From Pirellula sp. (GTDB lineage: Bacteria; Planctomycetota; Planctomycetia; Pirellulales; Pirellulaceae), in assembly GCA_021300155.1 (NCBI GenBank), contig JAJTID010000161.1, positions 1 through 44,326 of the forward strand: a stretch of DNA of 44,326 nucleotides. The letters run 5' to 3'. Shown here one piece after another: positions 27,801 to 36,370 of the stretch (the stretch's first letter is position 1; every line of letters begins with the position of its first letter). The notes beneath the pieces were generated by a model. The model made no database searches and was not told where the DNA came from. It worked only from the letters and a program-made list of their open reading frames with translations. Both the position numbers and the translations under genes were made by a program.

Positions 27801-28088
27801 CGCGATTTTGTGGAAGCGATTTTGTATCCGAGTCATCGCATAGCGCAGGGTTTTGCATCGACCGCCATTTTGACTGTCGATGACGAAGTCATTACCGGGC
27901 TGATTACATTCGAAGATGATAGCCGCATTGAACTGTCGACCAGCGCCGACAACAAAGTATCTGTGGACAAGAAATCGATTCAACAACGGAATCAAAGTGC
28001 CGTATCTTTGATGCCGAGCGGGATCGACAAAGTGCTTACGATTTCCGAGTTGTCGGATTTGATCGCATTTCTTGAGCAGTCAAAGTAG
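24816..28088 (+). CDS. PVC-type beta-propeller / HEAT / CxxCH cytochrome protein (membrane-bound dehydrogenase-like)
   Basis: A 1090-residue exported protein. An N-terminal signal (about 25-46) is followed by a six-bladed propeller of the membrane-bound dehydrogenase type (ATWDAEGNLVIAES, RIVRLIDSDRDGRFD, PPEIWKLTDADKDGVCESR, ANDLHGPFLGPEGWIYW), then a long helical HEAT-repeat section from about 430 to 940. A c-type haem domain closes it: C969-SACH973 with downstream GNIGPELTKIGKSRNRRDFVEAI and YPSHRIAQGF, the PVC-specific CxxCH domain. Planctomycetes carry many such proteins, presumably periplasmic oxidoreductases acting on sugars or other carbon compounds. The start is at one of two adjacent ATGs and lacks a strong ribosome site. 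Confidence 0.88.
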   Translation: MMFYLRENPVENSVRLQRKSRSARWLCLLAGLSLPWCSPSNRAIACPEDSVATVSIDSFSFRVPNDLTFEKITDTNLCQWPIVATWDAEGNLVIAESAGVKQPVQEQRQTRPHRIVRLIDSDRDGRFDIRQVVAEDLAFPEGVLCLGNDIYVSAPPEIWKLTDADKDGVCESRSVWHDGKTLTGCANDLHGPFLGPEGWIYWSKSAFAEQEFDLSNVLPAKSTASHLYRKAPTAVAADRIMTGGMDNLVDITFDDFGDRFFVSTFLHHPGKGLRDGIGHAVYGSVFGKDHAVLRSHVKTGPLMKPIAELGPAAPSGLLTTSQAAPWIASSNLQSQTTMVAALFNLQKVTAHSLTPNGASYTASTSDLVVGEQLDFHPVDVLEDVDGSLLIVDTGGWYDLCCPSSGNEERISKGGIYRLKDRNAQKSLQRTWEEIEKALVTNPVSLLAHPHRRVRDHAMTHLHAAAIKQTGDGSRAKLMAMLNDQNLPIANRTAAFWTMARSLVDSDDADKSPAYVKQLLEQPNDPLIVAALHLTSTYRWDDTSSTLVRLLKNSSPTVRRLAAECLGRAGLASSVDPLLQAWSDHHSNASSKPDRTLEHSILFALIELGAQRNSSSEVIATLSKLLTSEENLSQKHASLHVLKELQQVDKVSFEALANAAESKHEELAKLAQESIATIEAHRKQYVSQLSNRPKKSLDENATSIAAVLIAGYNQPDVVEWVRANILDREIEQTWQSDLLRRLLAAYENQALPEGWSSGLASLVRKDDPKTRWLIERIAATKISTNTKELVSAIATNVDSEDFSKSAVAIAMLPKGLIPVSASKQLVLVKTMLDTNDGNHQLARRSIRKVDLEADAWEEILRSLTMFGPLEFPAIVETLVSSKVSKESERTGRLLAAIEQSPASRSLAADQVERWFAGHAEGTKKEVKLLLDRVFAPPADMKSAMDELVQKLEPGDAHRGQDIYRSSRAACSACHRIGYVGGNIGPELTKIGKSRNRRDFVEAILYPSHRIAQGFASTAILTVDDEVITGLITFEDDSRIELSTSADNKVSVDKKSIQQRNQSAVSLMPSGIDKVLTISELSDLIAFLEQSK

Positions 28089-28095
28089 GCACCCC

Positions 28096-28989
28096 GTGGA
28101 AACGGTACTGATCGCAGCAAATCCAAAGTCCGGGTCGAAAAGTCGCTTCGAGTTGGTAACAGAGCTAGAGCACCGTATCGGCTCACTCGGGTATCGATGT
28201 GAAGTGATCACGCAACTCGATGAACTTGAGAGACGTGCTCAAATCCTGTATGGCGACCGTGAGTTGCGTGCCGTCGTAGCTGCAGGTGGCGATGGAACCA
28301 TCAGCGCGGTGGCGCAACGCACACCGAGCGATGTTCCACTTCGTATTTTGCCACTAGGTTCCGAGAATCTGTTAGCGAACTACCTATCGATCTCACGAAA
28401 ACCCATTGATTGCGCCGAAGCGGTCCATCGAAATCAAATACGACAAATGGATGGAATGGACGTTGGAGGTCGTCTAGCATTTGTGATGGCCAGCGTTGGA
28501 TTTGATGCGGAGGTAGTTCGCCGTGTTCATCAATCACGAAAATCCCACATCACACGCTGGGCCTATCGATACAGTGCGTTGGCTGCGTGGATCCTGTATG
28601 GATGGCCAGCTTTTTCCATTCGCATCCATCACGTGGAAAACAATGTCGTGCAAACCTTCGAGGGCACGAGTCGATGGTGTTTCGTTTTCAACGTTCCACG
28701 GTATGCCACTGGTTTGAGCTTATTGCCAGATAGCGACCCATCGGACGGTCTGTTGAATGTAGGCTATTTTGAAAGAAGCGGACGAATTCGGGGCATCTTT
28801 CAGTACCTACAGGTTTTGCGTGGTAACCATCGAAGTAAAAAACATTGGAGAGACTGTTTAGGTTCAGAAGTACAATTGTGTAATTGCCAAAAAGGTAAAG
28901 CACCCCAGTTTCAGTACGACGGTGATTGGGGTGGAGTGCTTCCTGTTTCCATACGCATACTAGCTAGGCGACTTAAGCTCGTGATCTAA
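28096..28989 (+). CDS. Diacylglycerol/sphingosine-kinase-family lipid kinase
   Basis: 297 residues from the GTG at 28096, 7 bp after the PVC gene stop; a TTG at 28072 within that gene is the other option. The DAGK catalytic domain is clear: AANPKSGSKSR (nucleotide loop), VVAAGGDGTISAVAQ (the GGDGT ATP motif) and LPLGSENLLANYL. The C-terminal half has VASVGFDAEVV-like and FVFNVPRYATGLSLLPDSDPSDGLL segments, and FQYDGDWGG. It phosphorylates a lipid, perhaps diacylglycerol or an undecaprenyl/sphingoid substrate. The short gap implies co-transcription with the PVC protein, though the link is obscure. Confidence 0.9.
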   Translation: METVLIAANPKSGSKSRFELVTELEHRIGSLGYRCEVITQLDELERRAQILYGDRELRAVVAAGGDGTISAVAQRTPSDVPLRILPLGSENLLANYLSISRKPIDCAEAVHRNQIRQMDGMDVGGRLAFVMASVGFDAEVVRRVHQSRKSHITRWAYRYSALAAWILYGWPAFSIRIHHVENNVVQTFEGTSRWCFVFNVPRYATGLSLLPDSDPSDGLLNVGYFERSGRIRGIFQYLQVLRGNHRSKKHWRDCLGSEVQLCNCQKGKAPQFQYDGDWGGVLPVSIRILARRLKLVI

Positions 28990-29006
28990 GCCTGCTCGAT
29001 TTTCTC

Positions 29007-29035
29007 TTGGACAATGTTGCGTGCGACAGTAAGAT
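29007..29035 (+). promoter_or_regulatory. Candidate sigma70-type promoter
   Basis: TTGGAC (29007-29012) and TAAGAT (29030-29035) are separated by 17 nt, about 65 bp upstream of the ATG at 29101. It also lies just after the lipid-kinase stop, so the downstream gene may be independently expressed. Confidence 0.4.
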
Positions 29036-29100
29036 GGACGCGATCGGGAACATTGGATTCGAAATCGAAAAATACTTTTGGCTGGCTGACGGAACACGAA

Positions 29101-30306
29101 ATGGAATTCTTTTGGAACGATGGTGGCCGATCGGCATGTGGTTTTGTGGGTTTGGCTGGCGATTGTGTAACGCGTTCGATTGCGATCGCGACGGGATTGG
29201 TTTACCGGGATGTTTACAACCAGCTTGGAGCCGCGAGTCTTGCTACGCCGAGGAATGGAGTTCGGACGGATATTGCCGCCAAGTTCTTGGAAGACCGCCG
29301 ATGGCACCGTACCCAAATTTCGCCAACCAGCTACGTACCATCGTTGCTTCCAGCAGGTGCAGTCATTGTTCATCTTGCAAAGAATGATGGACGATGTTCT
29401 CACTTCAGCGCATTGATCGATCACGTGGTCCACGATACTTGGGATCCAAGCGATGAAGATGACTATTATGTTTATGCGTATTGGACGCATCCAGACCATG
29501 GGGCGGAATCCGTACGTCAATCAAGTCCCGCGTCGAGATCGAGTTCAACAGACCAGGACTTAACCCAAGCGGAGTTTGACAAGATCCTCAACCGATTGCG
29601 AGCGATGGATCGAACCGCGAGCAACAGCGCGAGCACCGAAGCGGAAAAACACAATGCCATTCGCATGATGCAGAGTCTCATGCTTCGTCACAATCTCAGC
29701 CGCGAAGATATCACCTCGGACGACAATGTTGAGACTGTGCAGTTCACTCGAATTGCTTGTCCGGTGAATGGAAGTAAAGCCTACAATTGGGAGAAATCGC
29801 TCGCGAGCTACATCACGGATCACGTGCTCCCGACAACTCAATGGTACATTAGTTCTAAAGCCCATCGGACACTCTTCTGTTTTTACGGGCCGCTAGCAGA
29901 TGTGCGAAATGCAATAGCTCTTTTCCGGGAACTGCTGGTAACGATCGCCGCCGCTGCAAAGCTCCAGTTTGGTGGGCATTCGCGAGGAAGTGGAGCATCC
30001 TACGCCGAGGGCTACGTAACAGGGCTCCCCCGCCCCAGCTCAAGTAGCGGATTACGAACCCAGAACGATTCAAAAACAGATTCAGCGAACATCGTCAGTG
30101 AGCGAGCATTGATCCAGTTAAGTAAGCTTGCTATTCACTCGGCGGCAAAGCGTTGGCTCAATATCGAATGTGATTTGCAACTCATATCTGCGGGTAGATC
30201 TGGGCGATACTCGCACGATGATGTAGCGGAGCGCCGTGGTATCCTTCATGGATCCAAGCATGAAGTGGTGATTCCTCATGCCCCCAAACGATTGACGCAA
30301 TCATGA
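29101..30306 (+). CDS. Predicted cysteine-peptidase-like domain fused to DUF2786
   Basis: 401 residues from the ATG at 29101; a TTG at 29014 is the alternative. Residues 15-130 contain GDC22VTRSIAIATGLVYRDVYNQL, then SH101FSALIDHVVHDTWDPS and YVYAYW; Cys22, His101 and an Asp near 112-115 form a plausible papain-like triad, a layout I associate with phage-type proteins. Residues 152-201 (LTQAEFDKILNRLRAMDRTA... MMQSLMLRHNLSREDI) fit DUF2786, and 220-330 (YNWEKSLASYITDHV, FYGPLADVRNAIALF) the DUF7168-like partner. Function unknown; a host-derived or phage-derived enzyme is possible. It ends 10 bp before the transporter gene. Confidence 0.65.
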   Translation: MEFFWNDGGRSACGFVGLAGDCVTRSIAIATGLVYRDVYNQLGAASLATPRNGVRTDIAAKFLEDRRWHRTQISPTSYVPSLLPAGAVIVHLAKNDGRCSHFSALIDHVVHDTWDPSDEDDYYVYAYWTHPDHGAESVRQSSPASRSSSTDQDLTQAEFDKILNRLRAMDRTASNSASTEAEKHNAIRMMQSLMLRHNLSREDITSDDNVETVQFTRIACPVNGSKAYNWEKSLASYITDHVLPTTQWYISSKAHRTLFCFYGPLADVRNAIALFRELLVTIAAAAKLQFGGHSRGSGASYAEGYVTGLPRPSSSSGLRTQNDSKTDSANIVSERALIQLSKLAIHSAAKRWLNIECDLQLISAGRSGRYSHDDVAERRGILHGSKHEVVIPHAPKRLTQS

Positions 30307-30316
30307 AACAATTTTC

Positions 30317-31195
30317 ATGAGCGATTCAGTCTCTGATCGCAAACATGTGCGTTGGGGAATGGTATGCATGATTGGATCGCTGGCGTTCTTTACCATCAAT
30401 GCGTTGTTGCTTAAGTACCTCAGCACGAATGTCGGCATTAGCCCATGGGTAACATTGGCCTTTCGAGCAACGGTCGGTTTGATCGTTGTTAAAGTCGGCT
30501 TTTCCGCCTCGGGAACCGTCGACTTCCGACGTGCTGCGACCAGCAAATGGCTTGTGGCTCGCGGATTGTTCGGAGTACTTGGTTCAGTCGCTTACTACTT
30601 TACGGTGCCGACTCTCGGTGCGGGCAAAGCGACACTCATCAGTAACTTTTACGTTGTCATCGCCGCCGTGCTGGCTGCCTTTTTTCTCCGAGAAAGGATC
30701 ACATTGTCGAAGATCGGAGGGAACGTGGTCGCTTGCTGCGGATTGGTGTTACTGTTGGGCGTGACACCTGAGGAGTTGTCGAAGATAGGATTCGATGAAT
30801 GCCTTGCCTTGTTCGGAGCACTCATGTCGGCTGCGACCGTCGTGGTGATTCGCCAATTAACTCAGACAGAGTCCAGTGCCATGATCTATACCACACAGTG
30901 CCTTTATATTTTGGCTGCGTCACTCCCGATGGCGATCTACATGAGGCCAGAATTGACGATGGGACACATTGTGTTGTTGCTGATCGCAGGAGTCAGTGCG
31001 ACGTTTGGCCAGCTCGCCATGACAGACGGTTTTCGATACTTGACGGTATCCGTCGGGGGCGCGTTTCAAGTGCTCGCTCCGATGCTGATTTCCTTTGGCA
31101 GTGTTTTGTGCTTTGCAGAAGCTTTTTCCGTAGTCCAAGTGATCGGGGCCGCCTTGATTCTTACAGGTTGCTACAGTGTCATTGCAATCAAGTAA
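30317..31195 (+). CDS. EamA/DMT family transporter
   Basis: A 292-residue membrane protein with about ten hydrophobic helices in two EamA repeats (SLAFFTINALLLKYLSTNVGI and FDECLALFGALMSAATVVVIRQL). It belongs to the drug/metabolite transporter superfamily, exporting small metabolites across the inner membrane; the substrate cannot be read from sequence. The gene follows the DUF2786 fusion by 10 bp. It converges with the mrp operon across a 64-bp gap. Confidence 0.85.
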   Translation: MSDSVSDRKHVRWGMVCMIGSLAFFTINALLLKYLSTNVGISPWVTLAFRATVGLIVVKVGFSASGTVDFRRAATSKWLVARGLFGVLGSVAYYFTVPTLGAGKATLISNFYVVIAAVLAAFFLRERITLSKIGGNVVACCGLVLLLGVTPEELSKIGFDECLALFGALMSAATVVVIRQLTQTESSAMIYTTQCLYILAASLPMAIYMRPELTMGHIVLLLIAGVSATFGQLAMTDGFRYLTVSVGGAFQVLAPMLISFGSVLCFAEAFSVVQVIGAALILTGCYSVIAIK

Positions 31196-31259
31196 TTGAG
31201 CGTTACAGTAGAAAAATGCTTGTATCTTGTGATACGGCTACCACGAAAAGCAACAGATA

Positions 31260-32981
31260 CTACCGCAGCATGTTCAGATAGTTTAACAGCAACGCCACAA
31301 CCAACATTAGCGTAGCCCAAAAGGCCATAATGTTGGTTGACCATGTCGAACCCATTGCTCCGCGTTCTCCAAAGACCGATCGCATCAGACGAAGCAAATT
31401 TTTCAACTGAGAAATGAACATCATGCGAATTTGTTGATCGACTGTTCGGATCGCAGTCCCAAGCCATCTCACAACTTTAGGGGCAGCTTTGCGATAGAAC
31501 CAATCCGTATCTAGATTCGTAGCCCGCTCTTCCGCAGGGTACAAGCCAAACTTGATCAAAAACACAAAGGCCAACGCAGCGAACCCTAGAAGCTGCAACT
31601 GAGCGACCACGTGTGGCGTCGTATAAGGTTGGTACGGATGATCCACCGTACTGAAAGGTAGGATGTTGTAAAGCAACGGGTAAGCCACCCCCAACCCCAC
31701 ACACAGTGCGGCTGCACCACCCATGGCAATCAACATATTCGTGGGCGCTTCCGGAACTCTTTTGCCTGAATCGTGAGCAAAGAAGGCGAAGAATGGAATC
31801 TTGATTCCCGAGTGCTCCATCACACCAGCACTAGCAATCAACAATACCATCCAAACCCACAACAGATGCTCTTCGCCGGCGGCCGAGATAATCATGGACT
31901 TGCTTACAAAGCCAGACAACAGTGGGAAGCCCGAAATAGCACCGGCACCGATGAGGCAAAAAATTGTTGTCAGCGGCATCGATTTGTACAAACCACCTAA
32001 CTCAGTTCCCTTACATGTACCAACGCGAAAGAGCACCGCACCCATCGTCATGAACAGGAGGGCTTTGTATAGGATGTGACAAAAAGCATGTGCAACCGTC
32101 CCGTTGATCGCCAACTCTGTTCCGATACCAATACCGACGACCATGAACCCCAACTGATTATTCAAACTGTAAGACAGAACTCGGCGTAGATCATTTTCGA
32201 TCACGGCAAACAGGATAGGAAACAAAGTCATGACGCAGCCGATTCCGATCAGCAGATCCAAACCTGGGAATCCTCGGGCCAACGCATAGATGGCCAGCTT
32301 CGTTGTGAATGCGCTCAAAAAGACTGTTCCCGTCACCGTGGCTTGAGGATACGAATCTTGCAGCCAGTTATGCAGCAACGGAAACGCAGCCTTGATTCCA
32401 AACGCAGCGAGAATCAGCCACGATCCCAAGCTCAACGGTGAATCGTCGTTGACCATCCCAACAAAAGCAATCGACTTCGTTTCGACTAGTTGAATGATCG
32501 CCCCTGATAGAAGCAGCACTCCCGAACTCACTTGAATGATCAAGTAACGCATACCGGCTCGATAAGATGCAGGCGTATCGCTAGCCCAAATCAGGAAAAC
32601 GCTAGATATCGCTGTCAGTTCCCAGCACAAAAACAGTGATACCAAATCCCCGGCGCAACATGCTGCAATGGCAGAACCCGCGTAGACCAGTCCGGAAATC
32701 TGCTGTCGCAAATCTTGCACATGTAGCGAGTAAATACTCGACAGGATGGCTGCGATATGAAATACGATTACAAACGGCCACGAAAGTGCATCCACTCGAA
32801 TTGGCTGCAGAGCTAACCCAAAAAGCTCCAAAGTCGCCGCCGAAGGATGTATAAAGCAGAACAACGCCAAGCTCAGTACAGACAGAACCAGCGCAGCATA
32901 CGATCGAACTGCTTTGGGTAGCAGCAACAGTAGCGGGCTTCCCAGCATCATCACCCAACCGGGCGGCAGAACATCAATCAT
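31260..32981 (-). CDS. mrpD: Mrp-type antiporter subunit D-like, with C-terminal lateral-helix-like extension
   Basis: 573 residues, about 14 hydrophobic helices plus tail. It is a proton-translocating subunit of the NuoL/M/N-MrpA/D type. The proton path residues are kept: E121 (FLCWELTAISS), K197 (FGIKAAF) with H204, and K228 (TTKLAIYAL). Unlike the other two D-type subunits here it has an 80-residue C-terminal extension: DTDWFYRK, a long amphipathic helix at about 498-540, then a terminal membrane helix (IMAFWATLMLVVALLLNYL). NuoL and MrpA carry a comparable lateral helix, so this subunit may replace MrpA. It is the last gene of the operon and overlaps the 94-residue gene by 8 bp. Confidence 0.85.
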   Translation of the reverse strand: MIDVLPPGWVMMLGSPLLLLLPKAVRSYAALVLSVLSLALFCFIHPSAATLELFGLALQPIRVDALSWPFVIVFHIAAILSSIYSLHVQDLRQQISGLVYAGSAIAACCAGDLVSLFLCWELTAISSVFLIWASDTPASYRAGMRYLIIQVSSGVLLLSGAIIQLVETKSIAFVGMVNDDSPLSLGSWLILAAFGIKAAFPLLHNWLQDSYPQATVTGTVFLSAFTTKLAIYALARGFPGLDLLIGIGCVMTLFPILFAVIENDLRRVLSYSLNNQLGFMVVGIGIGTELAINGTVAHAFCHILYKALLFMTMGAVLFRVGTCKGTELGGLYKSMPLTTIFCLIGAGAISGFPLLSGFVSKSMIISAAGEEHLLWVWMVLLIASAGVMEHSGIKIPFFAFFAHDSGKRVPEAPTNMLIAMGGAAALCVGLGVAYPLLYNILPFSTVDHPYQPYTTPHVVAQLQLLGFAALAFVFLIKFGLYPAEERATNLDTDWFYRKAAPKVVRWLGTAIRTVDQQIRMMFISQLKNLLRLMRSVFGERGAMGSTWSTNIMAFWATLMLVVALLLNYLNMLR

Positions 32982-33258
32982 AATAGTTCTCCCGGCGACG
33001 GACGATCGGTCTTAGCAGCCGACCCAGGAATACAATCACCACGAATGCAATAAAGCCAACCCAGGCCTGAAAGCCAAACATCGATTCCCATGCAAAATAC
33101 GGGTGATCGTTCGTGTACATGAAATCTGCCAGAACTAAACCGATGCAAACGACAATCAATGCACCTATCAGCATGCGTATATTCCCTGGCTTATCGAACC
33201 AGCCTTTCTCTGCCGATTCAGTTGTAGTAGGAGATTCGTTTGCTTGACTATTTTGCAT
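32974..33258 (-). CDS. Small two-helix membrane protein of the mrp operon
   Basis: 94 residues: an Asn/Glu-rich soluble N terminus, a helix at about 28-46 (IRMLIGALIVVCIGLVLADF), a loop with YTNDHPYFAWESM, and a second helix at about 63-80 (GFQAWVGFIAFVVIVFLGRLL) with a basic tail. It lies 14 bp after the second D-type gene and overlaps the third by 8 bp, so it is produced together with both. I do not know this family; as an operon insert between D subunits it is probably an accessory subunit of the complex. Confidence 0.7.
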   Translation of the reverse strand: MQNSQANESPTTTESAEKGWFDKPGNIRMLIGALIVVCIGLVLADFMYTNDHPYFAWESMFGFQAWVGFIAFVVIVFLGRLLRPIVRRRENYYD

Positions 33259-33272
33259 GGCAGAACTGTGGT

Positions 33273-34841
33273 TTAGCTTTTGGTGATTGGCAACAAGATG
33301 TCATATATCCAGCCGGCGGCAAAGAACAACACTACGCTGAGCAGTGCCGTGCAACACAACGGTATAACGCAAGCCAATGGTGCTTCACCACCGGACGTTG
33401 CAGGATGGTCGTCGGTATGTTCTTCGTGGCTCGTATTTGGTCTCTGATCATCTGCGTTTTTGTCTATGCAATCGCCATCTTTCTCCGGCGACTTCATAAA
33501 AGCAATCATCGGAATAGGAATCAAATAAGCAATGTTCAATAGCGAGCTGATCATTAAGGCTGCAGTTAGGAAGTAAAAATGCGATTGACCACTTTCCACC
33601 GCTCGCTCCACGGTCCCTGTAGCCAGAAACCACTTGCTCCAAGCGCCACCACCGGGCGGCAGTCCGATAATGCACAGCGAAGCCAACAAGAAAGCGCCAA
33701 AGGTGAATGGCATTTGGCGTCCCAAGCCTTTCATCTCACTGACATGTTTTTTATGTGTGGCAACGTAGATCGCGCCGGCACAGAAGAACAGCGTGATCTT
33801 TCCAACCGCATGCATGACGATATGCATGCCCCCGCCGATGATACTGTTGGGAGTAGCCAAAGCGGCTCCCAAGGTAACGTAGGAAAGTTGGCCGATCGTG
33901 GAGTAGGCTAACCTTGATTTCAAATTGTCTTTTGTCATGGCAACTATAGACGCCAACAACAGTGAGATACCGGCGGCATAACATAGCCAAACGCTCGTCT
34001 GAGATTGATGCAACAAATCTATTCCAAATACAAAGACAGCAACCTTCAACACAAAAAACACACCTACCTTCACGACCGCAACCGCATGCAAGAGCGCGCT
34101 GACCGGTGTCGGTGCGACCATCGCTGCAGGTAGCCAGCGGTGAATCGGCATCAATGCTGCTTTGCCAATACCAAACGCGTAAAGCCCTAACAATACAATC
34201 AATTGGGTGCTGGAAACGCGTCCTGCCGTATGCGCCTCAGCGAGTATCCCACCCAACTTAAAATCCAACGTCCCTGCGATCTGATAGGTCCATGCTAGGG
34301 CCAAAAGTAGAAACCCAATCGATGTGGAAAAGAGGATCCCCAAATAAACGCGACCACCGTTGCGAGCTTCCGTCGTACCATGATGCGTGACCAACGGGTA
34401 AGTCGAGATAGTCATCAATTCATAAGCGACAAATAGCGTGAACAAATCTTTGGAAAACGCAGCACAGGTCGCCGCAAAAATCGCAATGGCAAAACAGCCG
34501 AAGAATCGCATCTGATTCGCTTCTTTCTCAGACCGCATATACCCAACCGCGTAAACCGTGGTTAGGATCCAAAGCCCTGATGCTACCAAGGCAAACAACA
34601 TCCCCAGCGGCTCAATGGAAAACGCTATTCGAAAGCCAGGCATCATTTCAACGCCTTCCCAACGAACTGCTTGCTCATCAAAAACGTGGGCAGCTAACAG
34701 TGTGTTAACAAAGAAGAGGAGGCAGGCCACGATCACCGTGGTTCCATCTCTCAGATTGGCATGAAATGAAAACAAGTAGTTGAACAGAAGTGCAATCAGA
34801 GGTAACGCTAGCGAGGCGATTAGCAGTTGGTCCGGTGTCAT
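33273..34841 (-). CDS. mrpD: Mrp-type antiporter subunit D-like (second copy)
   Basis: 522 residues from the ATG at 34841, which overlaps the upstream D gene stop by ATGA; the frame further upstream is not used. About 14 membrane helices. The proton-path residues are E141 (FVAYELMTIST), K227 (GIGKAALMPIHRWLP, His 234) and K258 (AVVKVGVFF). The segment APTPVSALLHA is the standard antiporter-helix signature. A hydrophilic stretch rich in Asp, Glu and His follows near residues 460-495 (KSPEKDGDCIDKNADDQRPN), unusual for this family and a candidate metal or interface loop. Confidence 0.88.
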   Translation of the reverse strand: MTPDQLLIASLALPLIALLFNYLFSFHANLRDGTTVIVACLLFFVNTLLAAHVFDEQAVRWEGVEMMPGFRIAFSIEPLGMLFALVASGLWILTTVYAVGYMRSEKEANQMRFFGCFAIAIFAATCAAFSKDLFTLFVAYELMTISTYPLVTHHGTTEARNGGRVYLGILFSTSIGFLLLALAWTYQIAGTLDFKLGGILAEAHTAGRVSSTQLIVLLGLYAFGIGKAALMPIHRWLPAAMVAPTPVSALLHAVAVVKVGVFFVLKVAVFVFGIDLLHQSQTSVWLCYAAGISLLLASIVAMTKDNLKSRLAYSTIGQLSYVTLGAALATPNSIIGGGMHIVMHAVGKITLFFCAGAIYVATHKKHVSEMKGLGRQMPFTFGAFLLASLCIIGLPPGGGAWSKWFLATGTVERAVESGQSHFYFLTAALMISSLLNIAYLIPIPMIAFMKSPEKDGDCIDKNADDQRPNTSHEEHTDDHPATSGGEAPLACVIPLCCTALLSVVLFFAAGWIYDILLPITKS

Positions 34842-36370
34842 TTCGCCACCTCTTTCAACATCGTGGCTGTTTCTAGCATCGTGGCTGCAGCTTGTTGAGC
34901 AATCCCCAAGGAGTACTCCGTCCAAAATCCGAACACCATCATGACTAAGATCAGCCCATATGTTGGAACAAGCATCGAAAGAGGTGCTTCCTTCGCCTCA
35001 AGAACCTTTTGGCTTGGCTGACCGAAGTATAGAACCTCTACAACTCTCCAAACATAGACGACTGCCAATAGGGAACTGACAACCAACGCACCGGCAAGAA
35101 ACCAAGTTTCCTCTTGTGCCAACGCCAACAACAAAGTCCACTTACTAATGAAGCCAGCAGTCAACGGAACACCAATCAGCCCCAAACCCGCTAGTACCCA
35201 AGCGAAAGAGGTCCATGGCAACCGTTTGCCAGCCCCTCGCCAATCTTCCAGTTGAACTGATCCCAGCCTGAGTGCAAAACACCCAACGACCATGAACAAC
35301 GCCCCCTTGATCACGGCGTGATTGAACATATGAACGATCGCACCGCTAAGCCCCATGGCACTGATAAGGTTGACGCCCAACACCATGTATCCCAATTGAG
35401 CAACGCTCGAATAGGCCAAAATCTTTTTCACATCCGACTGAAAAATCGCTGCGAGAGAGGCCGTGAAAATGCCCAGAAAGGATAGCAAGATCAACTCGTA
35501 ACGCATCGGCAACAAGTCAAACGAAAACTCTAAAGTGAATATCCCATAGATAAGGCGTATCAATACATAAACCGCAACCTTGGTAGACGTGGCCGCCAAC
35601 AAGCATGTGACCACATTCGGGGCAAAGGTATACGCATTCGGCAACCATTTATGGACTGGGAACACTGCCATCTTGATCCCCAATCCGACGGTCATGAACG
35701 CTAATGCGACTCGAAGCGTTCGAGTCGAGGCCAGCATGACAATCCCCTGCCCGTTTACAATCTCCAGTTCTTGCAAACGGCGGGCAATGTCAAGCATATT
35801 CAAGGTGCCAGTAACCTGGTACAGCAACCCAACACCGATCAAAAAGAACGTGGCACCGATCGATCCGATAAACAGATACTGCAATGAAGCCAATACTGCT
35901 CGGCGATCTTTTCCTAGACTGATCAACGCATAGGAGGATAAAGATGAAATCTCTAAAAACACGAAGACATTGAACAAGTCGCCGGTCAAAGTGATGCCCA
36001 GCAAGCCCGTGAGGCAAGTCAAATACAGGCTGTAAAAATAATGTTGCTTCTCAGCAGGGATCTCCACTTCAACCAACCGAGGAGCGTACGCAAGAACGGC
36101 AGCGGCCATTCCCGAAACGAACATGGCGACAAACGCGCTTAAAGGATCCGCGACAAATTCGATCCCATAGGGTGGTGCCCAGTTGCCGATGTTGTACCGA
36201 AGCTTTCCACTAACCAAAACCGTTGCCAGCAAACGAAGTGAATTCGCAAACGTAAGCCACGCAACTACCAATGAAAACAAATAGATGAGTCTCCGGTTGC
36301 CTAACAAGAGGCAAGCAGGCGCAGCAATCAATGGGACAACGACGAGCAGTATCGGCAAATGATTTCTCAT
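34838..36370 (-). CDS. mrpD: Mrp-type antiporter subunit D (first copy)
   Basis: 510 residues, about 14 membrane helices, the closest of the three to a standard MrpD. Key residues: E140 (FVFLEISSLSSY), K233 (GIKMAVFPVHKWLP, His240) and K264 (STKVAVYVLIR). The antiporter signature APNVVTCLLAATSTK is intact. It overlaps mrpC by ATGA at its start and the second D-type gene by ATGA at its end. It would form one of three proton/sodium-translocating modules of the complex in the cytoplasmic membrane. Confidence 0.92.
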   Translation of the reverse strand: MRNHLPILLVVVPLIAAPACLLLGNRRLIYLFSLVVAWLTFANSLRLLATVLVSGKLRYNIGNWAPPYGIEFVADPLSAFVAMFVSGMAAAVLAYAPRLVEVEIPAEKQHYFYSLYLTCLTGLLGITLTGDLFNVFVFLEISSLSSYALISLGKDRRAVLASLQYLFIGSIGATFFLIGVGLLYQVTGTLNMLDIARRLQELEIVNGQGIVMLASTRTLRVALAFMTVGLGIKMAVFPVHKWLPNAYTFAPNVVTCLLAATSTKVAVYVLIRLIYGIFTLEFSFDLLPMRYELILLSFLGIFTASLAAIFQSDVKKILAYSSVAQLGYMVLGVNLISAMGLSGAIVHMFNHAVIKGALFMVVGCFALRLGSVQLEDWRGAGKRLPWTSFAWVLAGLGLIGVPLTAGFISKWTLLLALAQEETWFLAGALVVSSLLAVVYVWRVVEVLYFGQPSQKVLEAKEAPLSMLVPTYGLILVMMVFGFWTEYSLGIAQQAAATMLETATMLKEVAK

